Of a stretch of DNA of 63,464 bases, positions 1 through 10,909 are shown one piece after another. This stretch comes from Actinoplanes italicus (GTDB lineage: Bacteria; Actinomycetota; Actinomycetes; Mycobacteriales; Micromonosporaceae). Each line of letters begins with the position of its first letter. Within the stretch, counting starts at the first letter, position 1. A program made the position numbers and the translations under genes. Below the pieces are notes generated by a model. That model made no database searches. It saw nothing but the letters and a program-made list of their open reading frames with translations, and was not told where the DNA came from. The stretch spans positions 1 to 63,464 of the forward strand of contig NZ_PVMZ01000041.1 in the NCBI RefSeq assembly GCF_003001815.1, in the 5' to 3' direction.

Positions 1-170
1 GCACCGCGCACCCCGCACCACACCCCCCGCACCGCGCACCCCGCACCGCGCACCCCGCACCGCGCACCGCGCACCGCGCACCGGGGTGACCCACGCCCAC
101 CCACCAGCCGCAGATCACCACACACCACCCCACACCCCGCACCGTGGTGACCCACGCCCACCCACCAGCC
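1..170. repeat. Simple C/A-rich repeat and a 25-base direct repeat
   Basis: The first ~85 bases are built from short CACCGCG / CACCCCG units. Two copies of a 25-base segment beginning GGTGACCCACG lie at 85-109 and 146-170. I see no credible gene between 1 and 596; the open frames there are repeat-driven. Confidence 0.7.
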
Positions 171-287
171 ACAAATCACCACGCACAAGCTCGCGCCCGG
201 CGGCGTGGGGTTGGCTCGGGGAGTTTGACCGGACGATGGGGCGCGGGGCGATGACCGGACGCGGGCGGTAACGGAGCGCGGGCGCTA

Positions 288-341
288 ACGGACCGCGAGC
301 AGGTGACGGACCGCGAGCAGGTGACGGACCGCGAGCAGGTG
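288..341. repeat. Three perfect 18-base tandem repeats
   Basis: The 18-base unit ACGGACCGCGAGCAGGTG occurs at 288-305, 306-323 and 324-341, flanked by degenerate copies. It lies in the non-coding stretch before the lipoprotein gene. If read on the minus strand it would encode a repeated HLLAVR hexapeptide, but no start signal supports that. Confidence 0.75.
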
Positions 342-596
342 ACGAACCGCGAGGCGAGGGCTGGGGTAACGGGCGCGGGCCGGCGAACGTGGCAGGCGTG
401 ACCGCTGGTGGCGCGTGAGGGCGGTGGCTTCGCCGGCCACCCGCGTGGGTGGGTAACTTGGCGAATGTGCGATATGCCTCATCGATCGCCGTGGAAAGGT
501 GACCTGTTCGTTGCCCTGGCCCGATAGATTCGCCCGGCTTTACCAAGTTGTTCCGGGCGGCGCGGGGGTCCACGTCGCGGTGACGAGAGAGATCTG

Positions 597-1331
597 ATGA
601 AGAAGATTGCGTTCCGGGCCGGCATCGCCGTCCTGGCCACGGCCACGATGCTGCTCACCGGTTGCAGCAGCAGCGACGGTGCCGAGCCGAAGTCCGGCGC
701 CACGACGCAGGCCGCAGCGGACAACGGCGTCGCCGCGCTGACCGCGGACGAGATCCTGACGAAGGCCAAGGAGGCCCTCACCAAGGCCGGTTCGTTCCAC
801 TTCGCCGGCTCGGGCACCTCCGAGGGCACGGTCATGACGATGGACTTCAAGGTCTCCGGCAAGGACCTGTCCGGCAAGATGTCGATGGGCGAGGGCGCCG
901 ACGTCGAGATCCTGGCCGTCGGTGACAAGCAGTACATGAAGCCGAGCGAGGGCTTCTGGGCTCTGCTGGCCGGTCCGGAGCAGGCCAAGACGATGGCCGC
1001 GGCAACCGGCGGCAAGTGGGTCGCGGTTCCGGCCAAGGACTCGACGAGCAGTCTCTTCGCGGCCGCCGACGTCGACGAGCTGCTCAAGCCGACCGGCAAG
1101 GTGGCCAAGGGCGAGGTCGTACAGGTCGACGGCAAGCCTGCGGTCACGCTGACCGACAGCGGCGACGCCGACGCCTCGCTGTACATCGCGACGACCGGCG
1201 AGCCCTACGTGCTGAGGGTCGGCAAGTCCGCCACCGGTGACGGCATCAAGTTCACCGAGTTCGGCCAGAAGTTCGACATCGCGGCGCCCGCCGCCGACCA
1301 GGTCATCGACCAGTCGGCCCTGGGCAAGTAA
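597..1331 (+). CDS. Secreted lipoprotein, LppX/LprG-like
   Basis: This 244-aa protein has a lipoprotein signal peptide (MKKIAFRAG, hydrophobic stretch, lipobox LTGC at about residues 20-23) followed by a Ser/Asp-rich linker. The body (about 50-240) alternates Gly/Lys-rich strands such as SGKDLSGKMSMG and DGKPAVTLTDSG, as in the LppX_LprAFG fold of actinobacterial lipoproteins that bind lipids. A purine-rich AGAGAG precedes the ATG. It is monocistronic and ends at a hairpin shared with the convergent operon. The family assignment is by pattern; a lipid ligand is inference. Confidence 0.65.
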   Translation: MKKIAFRAGIAVLATATMLLTGCSSSDGAEPKSGATTQAAADNGVAALTADEILTKAKEALTKAGSFHFAGSGTSEGTVMTMDFKVSGKDLSGKMSMGEGADVEILAVGDKQYMKPSEGFWALLAGPEQAKTMAAATGGKWVAVPAKDSTSSLFAAADVDELLKPTGKVAKGEVVQVDGKPAVTLTDSGDADASLYIATTGEPYVLRVGKSATGDGIKFTEFGQKFDIAAPAADQVIDQSALGK

Positions 1332-1341
1332 AGAACGGATC

Positions 1342-1384
1342 GGGGGTGTGGGAACGGCCCCGCGCACAGCCGGCCCCACACCCC
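1342..1384. terminator. Bidirectional hairpin between convergent genes
   Basis: GGGGTGTGGG at about 1343-1352 pairs with CCCACACCCC at 1375-1384, with an inner GGCC/GGCC pairing. It lies between the stop codons at 1331 (+) and 1434 (-) and can serve both directions. It lacks a U-tract, as is usual in actinomycetes. Confidence 0.65.
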
Positions 1385-1433
1385 TGAACCGTCCTCTCCC
1401 GCTCGAGAGGGATGACCGCGGGAGAGAACGTCT

Positions 1434-2093
1434 CTAACGGAAGCCGGCCATTCGCCGTCTGCGGGCCGGCAGCAGAACCAGCAGGCCGACGCCGGGCAGC
1501 AGGAACGCGCTGCCGACGAGCAGCATGGTCGCCCACTCCTGGCCGGGGCCGGTCTTCGGCAGGGCGCCCGAATCCTCGTCGGTGTCGTCGGACGTAGCCG
1601 TGGCGGTGGCCGGCTTGGTGGACGTGGCCGTCTTGGTGGACGTCGCGTTGCCCGTACCGAAGGTGATCCCGACCTGGACCTTGTTGGCTTTGACCTCGTC
1701 GTCCGTGTGGCTGGACGGCAGCAGTTGTGCGGCCACCACGCAGCCGTTGTCGCAGCTCTTGCCGCTGAAGGACTTGGTGATGGTGAGGGTGAGCGTCTTC
1801 GTCTTGCCTGAGCCGTCGGTGGAGACGAACTCGGCTCCGCCCGTCAGGTTGCAGTCGGTGGCGGTGGCCGGGTTCTTGACGCACTGGCCGAGGGCCAGGT
1901 CGGTGAGCCCGGGCGTGAAACCGGTGCCGTAGACCGTGATCTTCTCGCCGTCGGCGATGCCGGTCGTCTTCGAGACGTGCAGCTTGGCCGCGGCCAGCGC
2001 GGGAGGCGGCTGCACGAACAGCACGGCGCCGGCGCAGATCAGGCCGGCGGCGGCCGCGGCGGCCGGCCGGCGGAGGGACGGGGTAAGGGCCAT
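1434..2093 (-). CDS. LPXTG-type surface protein with neocarzinostatin-like domain
   Basis: About 219 aa: a signal peptide (Ala-rich hydrophobic stretch ending ALAAAKLHV), a beta-rich domain with GTGFTPGLTDLALGQC and paired cysteines (CDNGC), then a Thr/Ala-rich linker with repeated TSTKTAT/TSTKPAT, the sortase-like motif LPKTG, a hydrophobic segment and RRRR tail. The domain resembles the neocarzinostatin/macromomycin fold found in many actinobacterial surface proteins. I chose the ATG at 2093 because GGAGGT lies just upstream; an in-frame ATG at 2108 would place that ribosome site inside the gene. It is the last gene of the 10.7-1.4 kb operon, which suggests the product works with the transporter and surface proteins. 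Confidence 0.75.
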   Translation of the reverse strand: MALTPSLRRPAAAAAAGLICAGAVLFVQPPPALAAAKLHVSKTTGIADGEKITVYGTGFTPGLTDLALGQCVKNPATATDCNLTGGAEFVSTDGSGKTKTLTLTITKSFSGKSCDNGCVVAAQLLPSSHTDDEVKANKVQVGITFGTGNATSTKTATSTKPATATATSDDTDEDSGALPKTGPGQEWATMLLVGSAFLLPGVGLLVLLPARRRRMAGFR

Positions 2094-2120
2094 CGATGGA
2101 ACCTCCATGATCGATCGGGG

Positions 2121-4879
<2,759 letters not shown>

Positions 4880-4883
<4 letters not shown>

Positions 4884-5608
4884 TGCGCGTGACCTCCGAG
4901 CACCAGCCGACGGGCCAGGTCGGGTGATTCACGCAGCTCAGCGGGCGTGTGCTCGGCGATGATCGTGCCGTGTTCCATGAAGAGCATCCGGTCGGCGACC
5001 GACATGGCCACGTTCACCGACTGCTCGATGAGCAGGGTCGCGACCCCGGCCGCGGCCAGCCGCCGGATCAGTTCGAGCAGGCCGCCGACCACGACGGGGG
5101 CCAGGCCCAGCGAGAACTCGTCGATCAGCAGGACGTCCGGCCGCTGGATCAGCGTCTTGGCGAGCACGAGCATCTGCCGTTCGCCCCCGGACAGTGTGGA
5201 CGCGGGCTGGTCGGCGCGGGCCCTCAGCCGGGGGAAGACGGCGAGCGCCCCGTCGACGGCGGTGTCCGGCCTCTCGTGATGCCGGGGCACCGGGTAGGTG
5301 TGCATGCGCAGGTTGTCGCGCACCGACAGCGAGCCGAACGCCTGCTGCCCGATGACCGTGGTCAGGCCCATCCGTACCCGCTTGGCGCCGGGCACGGACG
5401 TGACGTCCCGGCCGCCCAGCAGCACCGTGCCGGACGACGGGCGGCTGAGGCCGGAGATCATCCGGACCAGGGTGGACTTGCCGACCCCGTTGGGGCCGCA
5501 GAGCGCGACCGTCTCGCCTCTGCGCACGGTCAGGTCGATGCCGAAGATCACCTGGACGGCGCCGTATCCACCGGACAGGCCGGTCACCCGGAGGGCCTCA
5601 CTGTCCAA
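4880..5608 (-). CDS. livF: LivF-type ABC transporter ATP-binding protein
   Basis: This 242-aa ATPase has Walker A CGPNGVGKST (about 38-47), signature LSGGERQ (about 140), Walker B LLIDEFSLGL and the LivF-type LIEQSV in place of an H-loop histidine. It pairs with the LivG domain of the downstream fusion to energise import. Its start overlaps the end of the substrate-binding-protein gene by 11 bases, and its stop overlaps the fusion gene by 4 bases, so translation is coupled. Confidence 0.9.
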
Positions 5609-6914
5609 GGGGAGTCACCTCCCCCTGGTACGTGAAGCAGGAGCACCCGGTGTCGTACTTGAGCACCCGGTATCCGGTGCCGGCCGCGTATCCGCCGGGG
5701 CCGATCTTCCCGCCGAACCCGCCTGCCGTCGCGAAGTCGAGTTTCTGGGCCGCGGCGCCCCAGGCCGCGGCGTTCAGGTCGGAGCCGAGCTCGGCGGCGG
5801 CACCCTGGAGCAGCAGCGCGGCGTCGCAGTAGGTGAAGGCGACCCGGGCGTTCTCCCTCTTCGGGAAGGTGATCCCGGCTTGCTCGTAGATGTTCAGGCA
5901 CCGCTTCTCGGCGTCGGTCGCCGGGAACCCCAGCTGCGAGTCCGGTACGTCGTTGGCAGGCGCGAACCCGATGCCGATCATGCCCTCGAGCGACTCGGGC
6001 GGAACCGTCCCCGGGTTGTTGACCATGAAGATCGGGCTGTCGAAGGTGGAGATGCCGTAGGTGGCGGTGAAACTCTGTGCCTTGGCGCTGGTCATGAAGA
6101 ACGGCGCGATCCGGGCCCCGCCCAGGAAGAACACCCGATCGATCTCGCGGCCGCGCAGGTTGACGGCGGCCTGGGACAGCCCGCTGTTGAGCGTGCCGAG
6201 GCTGGTCGTGTCGATCCACGAGACGTCGACCTTCACGCCGATCCCGGCGAGCGACGGCACCACGAGCCTGTCGAAGATCGACCTGTTGGCAGGGGTGTCC
6301 GCGGCCACGAGGCCCGCCTCCTTACGGCCCTCGAAGAACTTCTCCCGGATGAGTACGGCCAGGAACGACTCGGCGAACGCGTCGTACTCCGGGTAGGTGG
6401 CGGTCCACAGGTACGGATTGAGCTGGGTGAACGTGGCCCGGTCGTCGGCGATCAGGGTGGCGTCGAGCATCAGCGTGCGGCGCTGGGCGTAACAGGGCCG
6501 GGCGTTGGACTGCAGCTGGCCGGTCAGCACGACGGCGAACGCCCGGTCGTCCTGGGTGATCTGGCTGCACAGCGTGGTCTCGGCGGCCGGGGAGTCCTTG
6601 CTCGCCTCGTACTCGCGGTAGACGGCCACCAGCTTGCGCCCGGCGATGCCACCGTTCGCGTTGACGTACGACTCGAGGGCTTCGACCTGGTCCGCGGGTT
6701 TGCCGACGTCGGCGTTCTTGAAGCCGGTCATCGAGGCGGTCGCGGTCAGGTCGGTGCCGATGAAGACGACCTTGACCGAGTCGCCGGTGACGCCGGGGCC
6801 GTTGCCGGACGCACCTCCGGCGCTGTCGGCTCCCGGCATGAGCGTGCCGCAGCTGGTGTAGGCGAGTACCGCGGCCACCAGCACGGCGCCGACCCGGATC
6901 GAGGGCGACCTCAT
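5598..6914 (-). CDS. Branched-chain-type ABC substrate-binding lipoprotein
   Basis: A 438-aa lipoprotein: MRSPSIRVG, a hydrophobic stretch and a lipobox ending YTSC at about residue 21. The mature part is a Peripla_BP_6-type ligand-binding protein (VKVVFIGTDLTATAS; GLVAADTPANRSIFDRLVVP; YGISTFDSPIFMVNN). It should capture substrate outside the membrane for the LivF/LivHMG transporter. The ATG overlaps the stop of the upstream surface gene by 4 bases (ATGA). Unlike most Liv operons, it is co-translated with DUF916/WxL-like surface genes, so the ligand may be released at the cell surface. The substrate cannot be read from sequence. Confidence 0.85.
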   Translation of the reverse strand: MRSPSIRVGAVLVAAVLAYTSCGTLMPGADSAGGASGNGPGVTGDSVKVVFIGTDLTATASMTGFKNADVGKPADQVEALESYVNANGGIAGRKLVAVYREYEASKDSPAAETTLCSQITQDDRAFAVVLTGQLQSNARPCYAQRRTLMLDATLIADDRATFTQLNPYLWTATYPEYDAFAESFLAVLIREKFFEGRKEAGLVAADTPANRSIFDRLVVPSLAGIGVKVDVSWIDTTSLGTLNSGLSQAAVNLRGREIDRVFFLGGARIAPFFMTSAKAQSFTATYGISTFDSPIFMVNNPGTVPPESLEGMIGIGFAPANDVPDSQLGFPATDAEKRCLNIYEQAGITFPKRENARVAFTYCDAALLLQGAAAELGSDLNAAAWGAAAQKLDFATAGGFGGKIGPGGYAAGTGYRVLKYDTGCSCFTYQGEVTPLGQ

Positions 6915-7993
6915 CGTTCCTCCTCCTCGAAGAGGGTGATCTCGCGGGGATAGCGGCGGGCCATCACGTGCCCGAGGGCGTCCAGGTCGAGCACCGAGTC
7001 GCCGCCACCCTGACCGCGGCCGACCATCTCGCGCAGGTGGTCGAGGCTGAGCTGGGCACCGGCCATCCGGCGCAGGCGGCGGGCGCCGGGCGCGTCGTCG
7101 AAGACGAGGAACGCGCCGAGGCTGCCGAGCCGCACCACCGACGGCAGCGTGGTGCGGGACGGATCGGCCCAGGCCAGGTCGTCCTTGCGGCGCAGCAATC
7201 GGCGCGACACGCCCCAGGCGATCAGGATCAGACCGAGAACATTGATCAAGAGCAGGCCCCATGGGTACGCGTGAAGCGTGATCCGTGCCTGCGCCAGCCC
7301 GCTCACGTCCACCTGGACCACGTACCGGCCGAACGCGGCGAGCGGGATCTCGATCGGCACCCGCAGGGTGCGGCTCTGCCCCGGGCCCAGGCCGGCGATC
7401 TGCTGCTGGTGCACGACGTTGTCGTCGCCGCCTCCGCCGAGTCGCGCCCGCGCGGTGGCGCCGGCCAGCGTCGACGTCGTCGGGTTGCGGATCGTGTAGA
7501 TCAGCGTGAGTCTGTCGGGCGCGCCGAACCAGGCGGCCGCGGTGCCGCCGGTGAGCCGCGCGTCCTGCACGATCAGCTCCCGTACCGGGTCGGCGCCCTT
7601 CGGGATCTGCCCGACGGCGTGACCGGTCAGCGTGATCGGCAGGTTGACGGTGGCGTCCGTGTCGCCCTGCACGGCGGCGATGTGGACGACGCAGGGACAT
7701 GCCCTCGGTGGTTCGCCGACGGTCAGGTCGACGACGAACGTGCCGTCCCCGCGGACCGGGGTGGCCAGCGCGCCGCGGGTGTCGCACGCGCCGGAGCCGG
7801 TCACGCCGCCCTCGCCGCAGGTGACGAACTGGAGCAGCTGATGCGGTTCCCAGCCCTCGCCGGTGACCCGGATCTGTTCGCCGGGCGAGGCCTCGCTCAC
7901 CGACAGGCGGGCCACGAGGCCGCCGGCCCGGACGGGTGTCGCGGCGGCGAGCAGGAGGAACGTGATAGCCGCCAGGACCGTGCAACGCCTCAT
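6911..7993 (-). CDS. Membrane-anchored surface protein of the WxL/DUF916 module
   Basis: 360 aa: signal peptide (MRRCTVLAAITFLLLAAATPVRA), an extracellular beta-sandwich part including GEQIRVTGEGWEPHQLLQF and two Cys pairs, a second Ig-like part (IYTIRNPTTSTLAGATARARL), one transmembrane helix (YPWGLLLINVLGLILIAWGV, about 260-280) and a roughly 80-aa cytosolic tail ending LFEEEER. The first domain resembles the neocarzinostatin-like or IPT folds of neighbouring genes. It overlaps by 4 bases both the DUF916 gene upstream and the binding-protein gene downstream, linking surface and transport functions. No enzyme motif is visible. Confidence 0.6.
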   Translation of the reverse strand: MRRCTVLAAITFLLLAAATPVRAGGLVARLSVSEASPGEQIRVTGEGWEPHQLLQFVTCGEGGVTGSGACDTRGALATPVRGDGTFVVDLTVGEPPRACPCVVHIAAVQGDTDATVNLPITLTGHAVGQIPKGADPVRELIVQDARLTGGTAAAWFGAPDRLTLIYTIRNPTTSTLAGATARARLGGGGDDNVVHQQQIAGLGPGQSRTLRVPIEIPLAAFGRYVVQVDVSGLAQARITLHAYPWGLLLINVLGLILIAWGVSRRLLRRKDDLAWADPSRTTLPSVVRLGSLGAFLVFDDAPGARRLRRMAGAQLSLDHLREMVGRGQGGGDSVLDLDALGHVMARRYPREITLFEEEER

Positions 7994-8961
7994 CCGGTGG
8001 TCACCAGCCCGCGGGGCCGGGCCTCGCGGCTGCGGATGCGGCGGTACATGCTCCACCGGACTCCTGCGGCCAGCGCGACGATCAGCACGACTCCGGTCCA
8101 GGACCAGACGAACGTACGGTCGGACCTGCGGGCGTAGACACCGCCGTCGGCCTTGACCACGACCGAGGTGGTGACGACGTCGAACGGCCAGACACCCTCG
8201 GCGCGCATGGTGAACTGCCCTTCGGCGCCGGGCACCATGTCGCTGGACGGCAGCGAGCCGGTGACTCTGATCGAGTGTCCGAAGAGGCCGGTGGCGCGGA
8301 CCGTGGCGTCCGGCATGAGGTGCACGTTGCCGATGTTGGCGACGGTGTAGGTCAGGTCGCCGCGCGCCGGGACCGGCAGCAGCGGCGAGTCGATGCCGAC
8401 GTCGAGCTTCGCCACCGACAGGCCGGGCACGACGGTGCCGGCGACCCGCAGGTAGACCCGGGCGCCGACGGCCCGCTGGATGCGCACGGTGGCTCCGCCG
8501 GCCTCGGCGGAGCCGCTCGGCTCGGCTTCCATGGCGACCACACCGCCGACGTGGTCGCCGGGCGTGGCCTGGGCCGGGACCGTGATGGTGAACGGCACGT
8601 CGGCGCTGGCGCCGCCGGGAACGGTGATCCTTGCGACCACCGAGCTGACCCAGGCGCCGAGGCCGACCTGAGCGCGGTCCCTGGTGCGCAGCGCGAAGCC
8701 GCCGTCCTTGAGCGTGTTGTAGGCGTCGGCCCCGTAGAGGACGAACGACTTCGGGTCCTTGCCCAGGTTGGTGACCCGGACCGACTCCTTGACGGTCTGG
8801 CCGGGGCTCGCGTCCAGGAAGAAGTAGAGGCGGGGTGTTGGCCCCGGGTTCTTCGCCGGCGTCGGTGTGACCGCCCAGTCGCCGTTTCCACCGGCCACAG
8901 CGGGGGTGGCCGGGATCAGGAGCGCCGTGGCCAGAGCCAGCACGGCCACGAGAATCCGCAT
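7990..8961 (-). CDS. DUF916 (WxL-interacting, peptidoglycan-binding) surface protein
   Basis: 323 aa: a signal peptide (MRILVAVLALATALLIPATPAVA), then the DUF916-type domain (LDASPGQTVKESVRVTNLG; ITVPAQATPGDHVGGVVA) to about 190, a second Ig-like domain (GDLTYTVANIGNVHLMPDA), one transmembrane helix (about 285-302) and a short basic tail. In Firmicutes DUF916 proteins bind WxL-domain proteins and peptidoglycan; the gene just upstream encodes a WxL-like C-terminus, so a partner pair is likely. Its stop overlaps the next gene by 4 bases. Confidence 0.8.
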   Translation of the reverse strand: MRILVAVLALATALLIPATPAVAGGNGDWAVTPTPAKNPGPTPRLYFFLDASPGQTVKESVRVTNLGKDPKSFVLYGADAYNTLKDGGFALRTRDRAQVGLGAWVSSVVARITVPGGASADVPFTITVPAQATPGDHVGGVVAMEAEPSGSAEAGGATVRIQRAVGARVYLRVAGTVVPGLSVAKLDVGIDSPLLPVPARGDLTYTVANIGNVHLMPDATVRATGLFGHSIRVTGSLPSSDMVPGAEGQFTMRAEGVWPFDVVTTSVVVKADGGVYARRSDRTFVWSWTGVVLIVALAAGVRWSMYRRIRSREARPRGLVTTG

Positions 8962-9033
8962 GGTTGTCCCTCCATCGGCTTCGAAAGGGGAGAACGGGTG
9001 GGAGACGGTGGCGGCCGTCCCCCACCCTTCGGA

Positions 9034-10680
9034 TCAGCTCAGCGTCAGGGTGAGCGTCGCCGTGTAGGTGCCGGCCAGCTGCAGGCCGGGCACCGTGAGA
9101 GCCAGCTCGGCGGAGGCGTCGAAGGAGCCGCCCGTACCGGCGGTGCTCTCCGGGCCCTTGCAGAGCGTTCCGGCGTTGACCTTCTCCCCGGCGGTGCCGG
9201 GTGCCGCGGTGACCAGGTTGGTGGCCCCGGCGTGCGCGGCACAGGCCGGCGTCCAGGTGAGGGCGTCGGCCGGGATCGTTCCCCCGGGCACACCGGCGAA
9301 GTCGGTGACCTCCGCGGTCAGGTCCCACCCGAAGGTGCTGCCCCGGTAGTCGGTCACGTTGATCACCGGCAGGTCGGCGGTGGCGGTCTGTGCCGCGCCG
9401 TTGATCGTCACCCCGTCGAAGGCGATGGAGCTGGAACCCGCCCCGCGGGCCATCGCCAGGGAACCACCGGTGACGGTCTGCGACAGCTCGTAGGTGAGGT
9501 CGCACTCCCCGTCGACGCTGCCCGTCGCGGCGACGCAGGAGTCCGCCGAGGCGGTCCACGCGGCGAGCGCGAAGAGCTGCCCCGACGACGCGCCGATCCA
9601 GGCGGTCGCCGGGTCGTTGACGGTGAACGAGGCGGTGATGCCGCCGGTCGCCGTCGCGGTGGCGGTGACCGCCGCGTCGGAGGTGGCCGGAGGCGGTGGC
9701 GCCCCGGTGAGCGCCTTGTAGCCGCCGACCGACACCGTGCTGCCGGGGTTGAAGCCGGTGCCCTTGACGGTGACGGCCGTACCGGCACCGCCGCCCGCGG
9801 GCGTGATGGTGATCGCCGGCGTGCCGAGGATCGTGATGGATGCGAGGACGGTGTTGGCGCCGTCGGTGACCGCCACCGAACGGTCGCCGGTGACCGCACC
9901 GGCCGGGACCGCGATCGAGCCGGTGCCGGCCCCGTTCGCCCCCGTCGTCCCGGTTCCGCTGCCGTCGCCCGTACCGCCACCGGAGGCGTCCTTGAGCGAC
10001 GCGGTGAGCGACGCGTCCGGGGCGAGACCGGTGACCGAGAAGTTGATCGTGTTGCCGGCCCGGGCGGCGGTGACGCCGGTCTGACCGGTGATGCTCGTGA
10101 TGGTCGCCCCGCCGTCGAAGACGCTGACGGCCTGCACGATCGTGGTGTCCGCCGGTGCCGCCTTGTGGTCCCGGTCGCCCGCTGCCGAGCAGTACGTGGA
10201 CGCCGTGGTGTTGGCGAACTTGACCTGCTTGACGGTCAGGCCGACCGAGCCCGCCGCGCCCGCGACGAAGGTGCCGGTGGCGGTGAAGCCGCCGAGCTTG
10301 GCGGCCGCCGCGACGGCACCGGACGGGTAGTTGGCCTGGTTGAGCGTGACCGTGCCGGTCTGGGAGCCGGAGATCCCGACCGTGACGGCCACCGGCACGC
10401 TGCCGGCGGTGAGCGGAACCGGGCCGTTGGTGGACCCCTCCGCCGCGGTGAGCGAGACGGTCACGGTCTGTCCGGGCTTCGGCGACGCCGGAGTCTGGGT
10501 CAGGGTGAACGTGTCGGCCCATGTGCTCGGGGAGGAACCGGTGCCGGCGTCACTGAAGTAGATCCGGCACCCGAGGGAGTTGGCGGTCGGGCCGTACGCG
10601 GCGGCGGGCGCCTGGACGACGATGACGCCGGCCAGGGCGGCCGCTGCCGCGATCAGGACCTTACGAACGGTGGGTTTCAT
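9034..10680 (-). CDS. Secreted multi-domain Ig/IPT protein with WxL-like C-terminus
   Basis: This 548-aa secreted protein has a signal peptide ending AAAYGPTAN, an N-terminal beta domain with a Cys pair, repeated Ig/IPT modules (PASPKPGQTVTVSLTAAEGS; GGGAGTAVTVKGTGFNPGS at about 270-290) and a C-terminal beta domain ending AGTYTATLTLTLS, the terminal pattern of WxL-domain proteins. It is the first gene of the operon, 72 bases ahead of the DUF916 gene, and is the likely ligand of that protein or a substrate-binding surface layer component. The promoter region carries the three-box operator at 10777. The WxL assignment rests on the C-terminal pattern and the context. Confidence 0.65.
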   Translation of the reverse strand: MKPTVRKVLIAAAAALAGVIVVQAPAAAYGPTANSLGCRIYFSDAGTGSSPSTWADTFTLTQTPASPKPGQTVTVSLTAAEGSTNGPVPLTAGSVPVAVTVGISGSQTGTVTLNQANYPSGAVAAAAKLGGFTATGTFVAGAAGSVGLTVKQVKFANTTASTYCSAAGDRDHKAAPADTTIVQAVSVFDGGATITSITGQTGVTAARAGNTINFSVTGLAPDASLTASLKDASGGGTGDGSGTGTTGANGAGTGSIAVPAGAVTGDRSVAVTDGANTVLASITILGTPAITITPAGGGAGTAVTVKGTGFNPGSTVSVGGYKALTGAPPPPATSDAAVTATATATGGITASFTVNDPATAWIGASSGQLFALAAWTASADSCVAATGSVDGECDLTYELSQTVTGGSLAMARGAGSSSIAFDGVTINGAAQTATADLPVINVTDYRGSTFGWDLTAEVTDFAGVPGGTIPADALTWTPACAAHAGATNLVTAAPGTAGEKVNAGTLCKGPESTAGTGGSFDASAELALTVPGLQLAGTYTATLTLTLS

Positions 10681-10776
10681 GGTTGGTGCCGCGTCCCCTT
10701 CTCTCGGATGGGTGCACCCCCGACGCCTGCGCGACGGTGGTGTTCTAGCGCGCGGTACGCATCCAGTCTCCTTGAC

Positions 10777-10801
10777 GTTTCCCTAGAGGAAACGGTGTTT
10801 T
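10777..10801 (+). promoter_or_regulatory. Three-box operator, site A
   Basis: GTTTC, seven bases (CCTAGAG), GAAAC, three bases (GGT), GTTTT: the shared site with one mismatch in the last box. It lies 97 bases upstream of the surface/transport operon start. Confidence 0.75.
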
Positions 10802-10909
10802 CTTTCTGCGTGGGATCTATAAACGCAGTCCGCAACACTCATGTCAACCCACCGACCAGCCTTATCTCGCCCTGCGATACAGCGTTTCCGAAAATTGCGG
10901 ACAGTCGCG

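Noticed and set aside
288..341. CRISPR-like array
   Set aside because: The repeats are head-to-tail 18-base units without spacers.
115..573. 152-codon minus open frame in the first 600 bases
   Set aside because: Its translation is repeat-driven (PSPARG units) without any signal peptide, motif or ribosome site.
2094..2108. Start of the LPKTG protein at 2108
   Set aside because: The Shine-Dalgarno GGAGGT would be inside the coding sequence; the next ATG at 2093 is spaced correctly.
6911..10522. One 1203-codon minus frame covering several genes
   Set aside because: Only the last 360 codons, from the ATG at 7993, encode a sensible signal peptide and protein; the earlier part is a shadow of the DUF916 and WxL-like genes.
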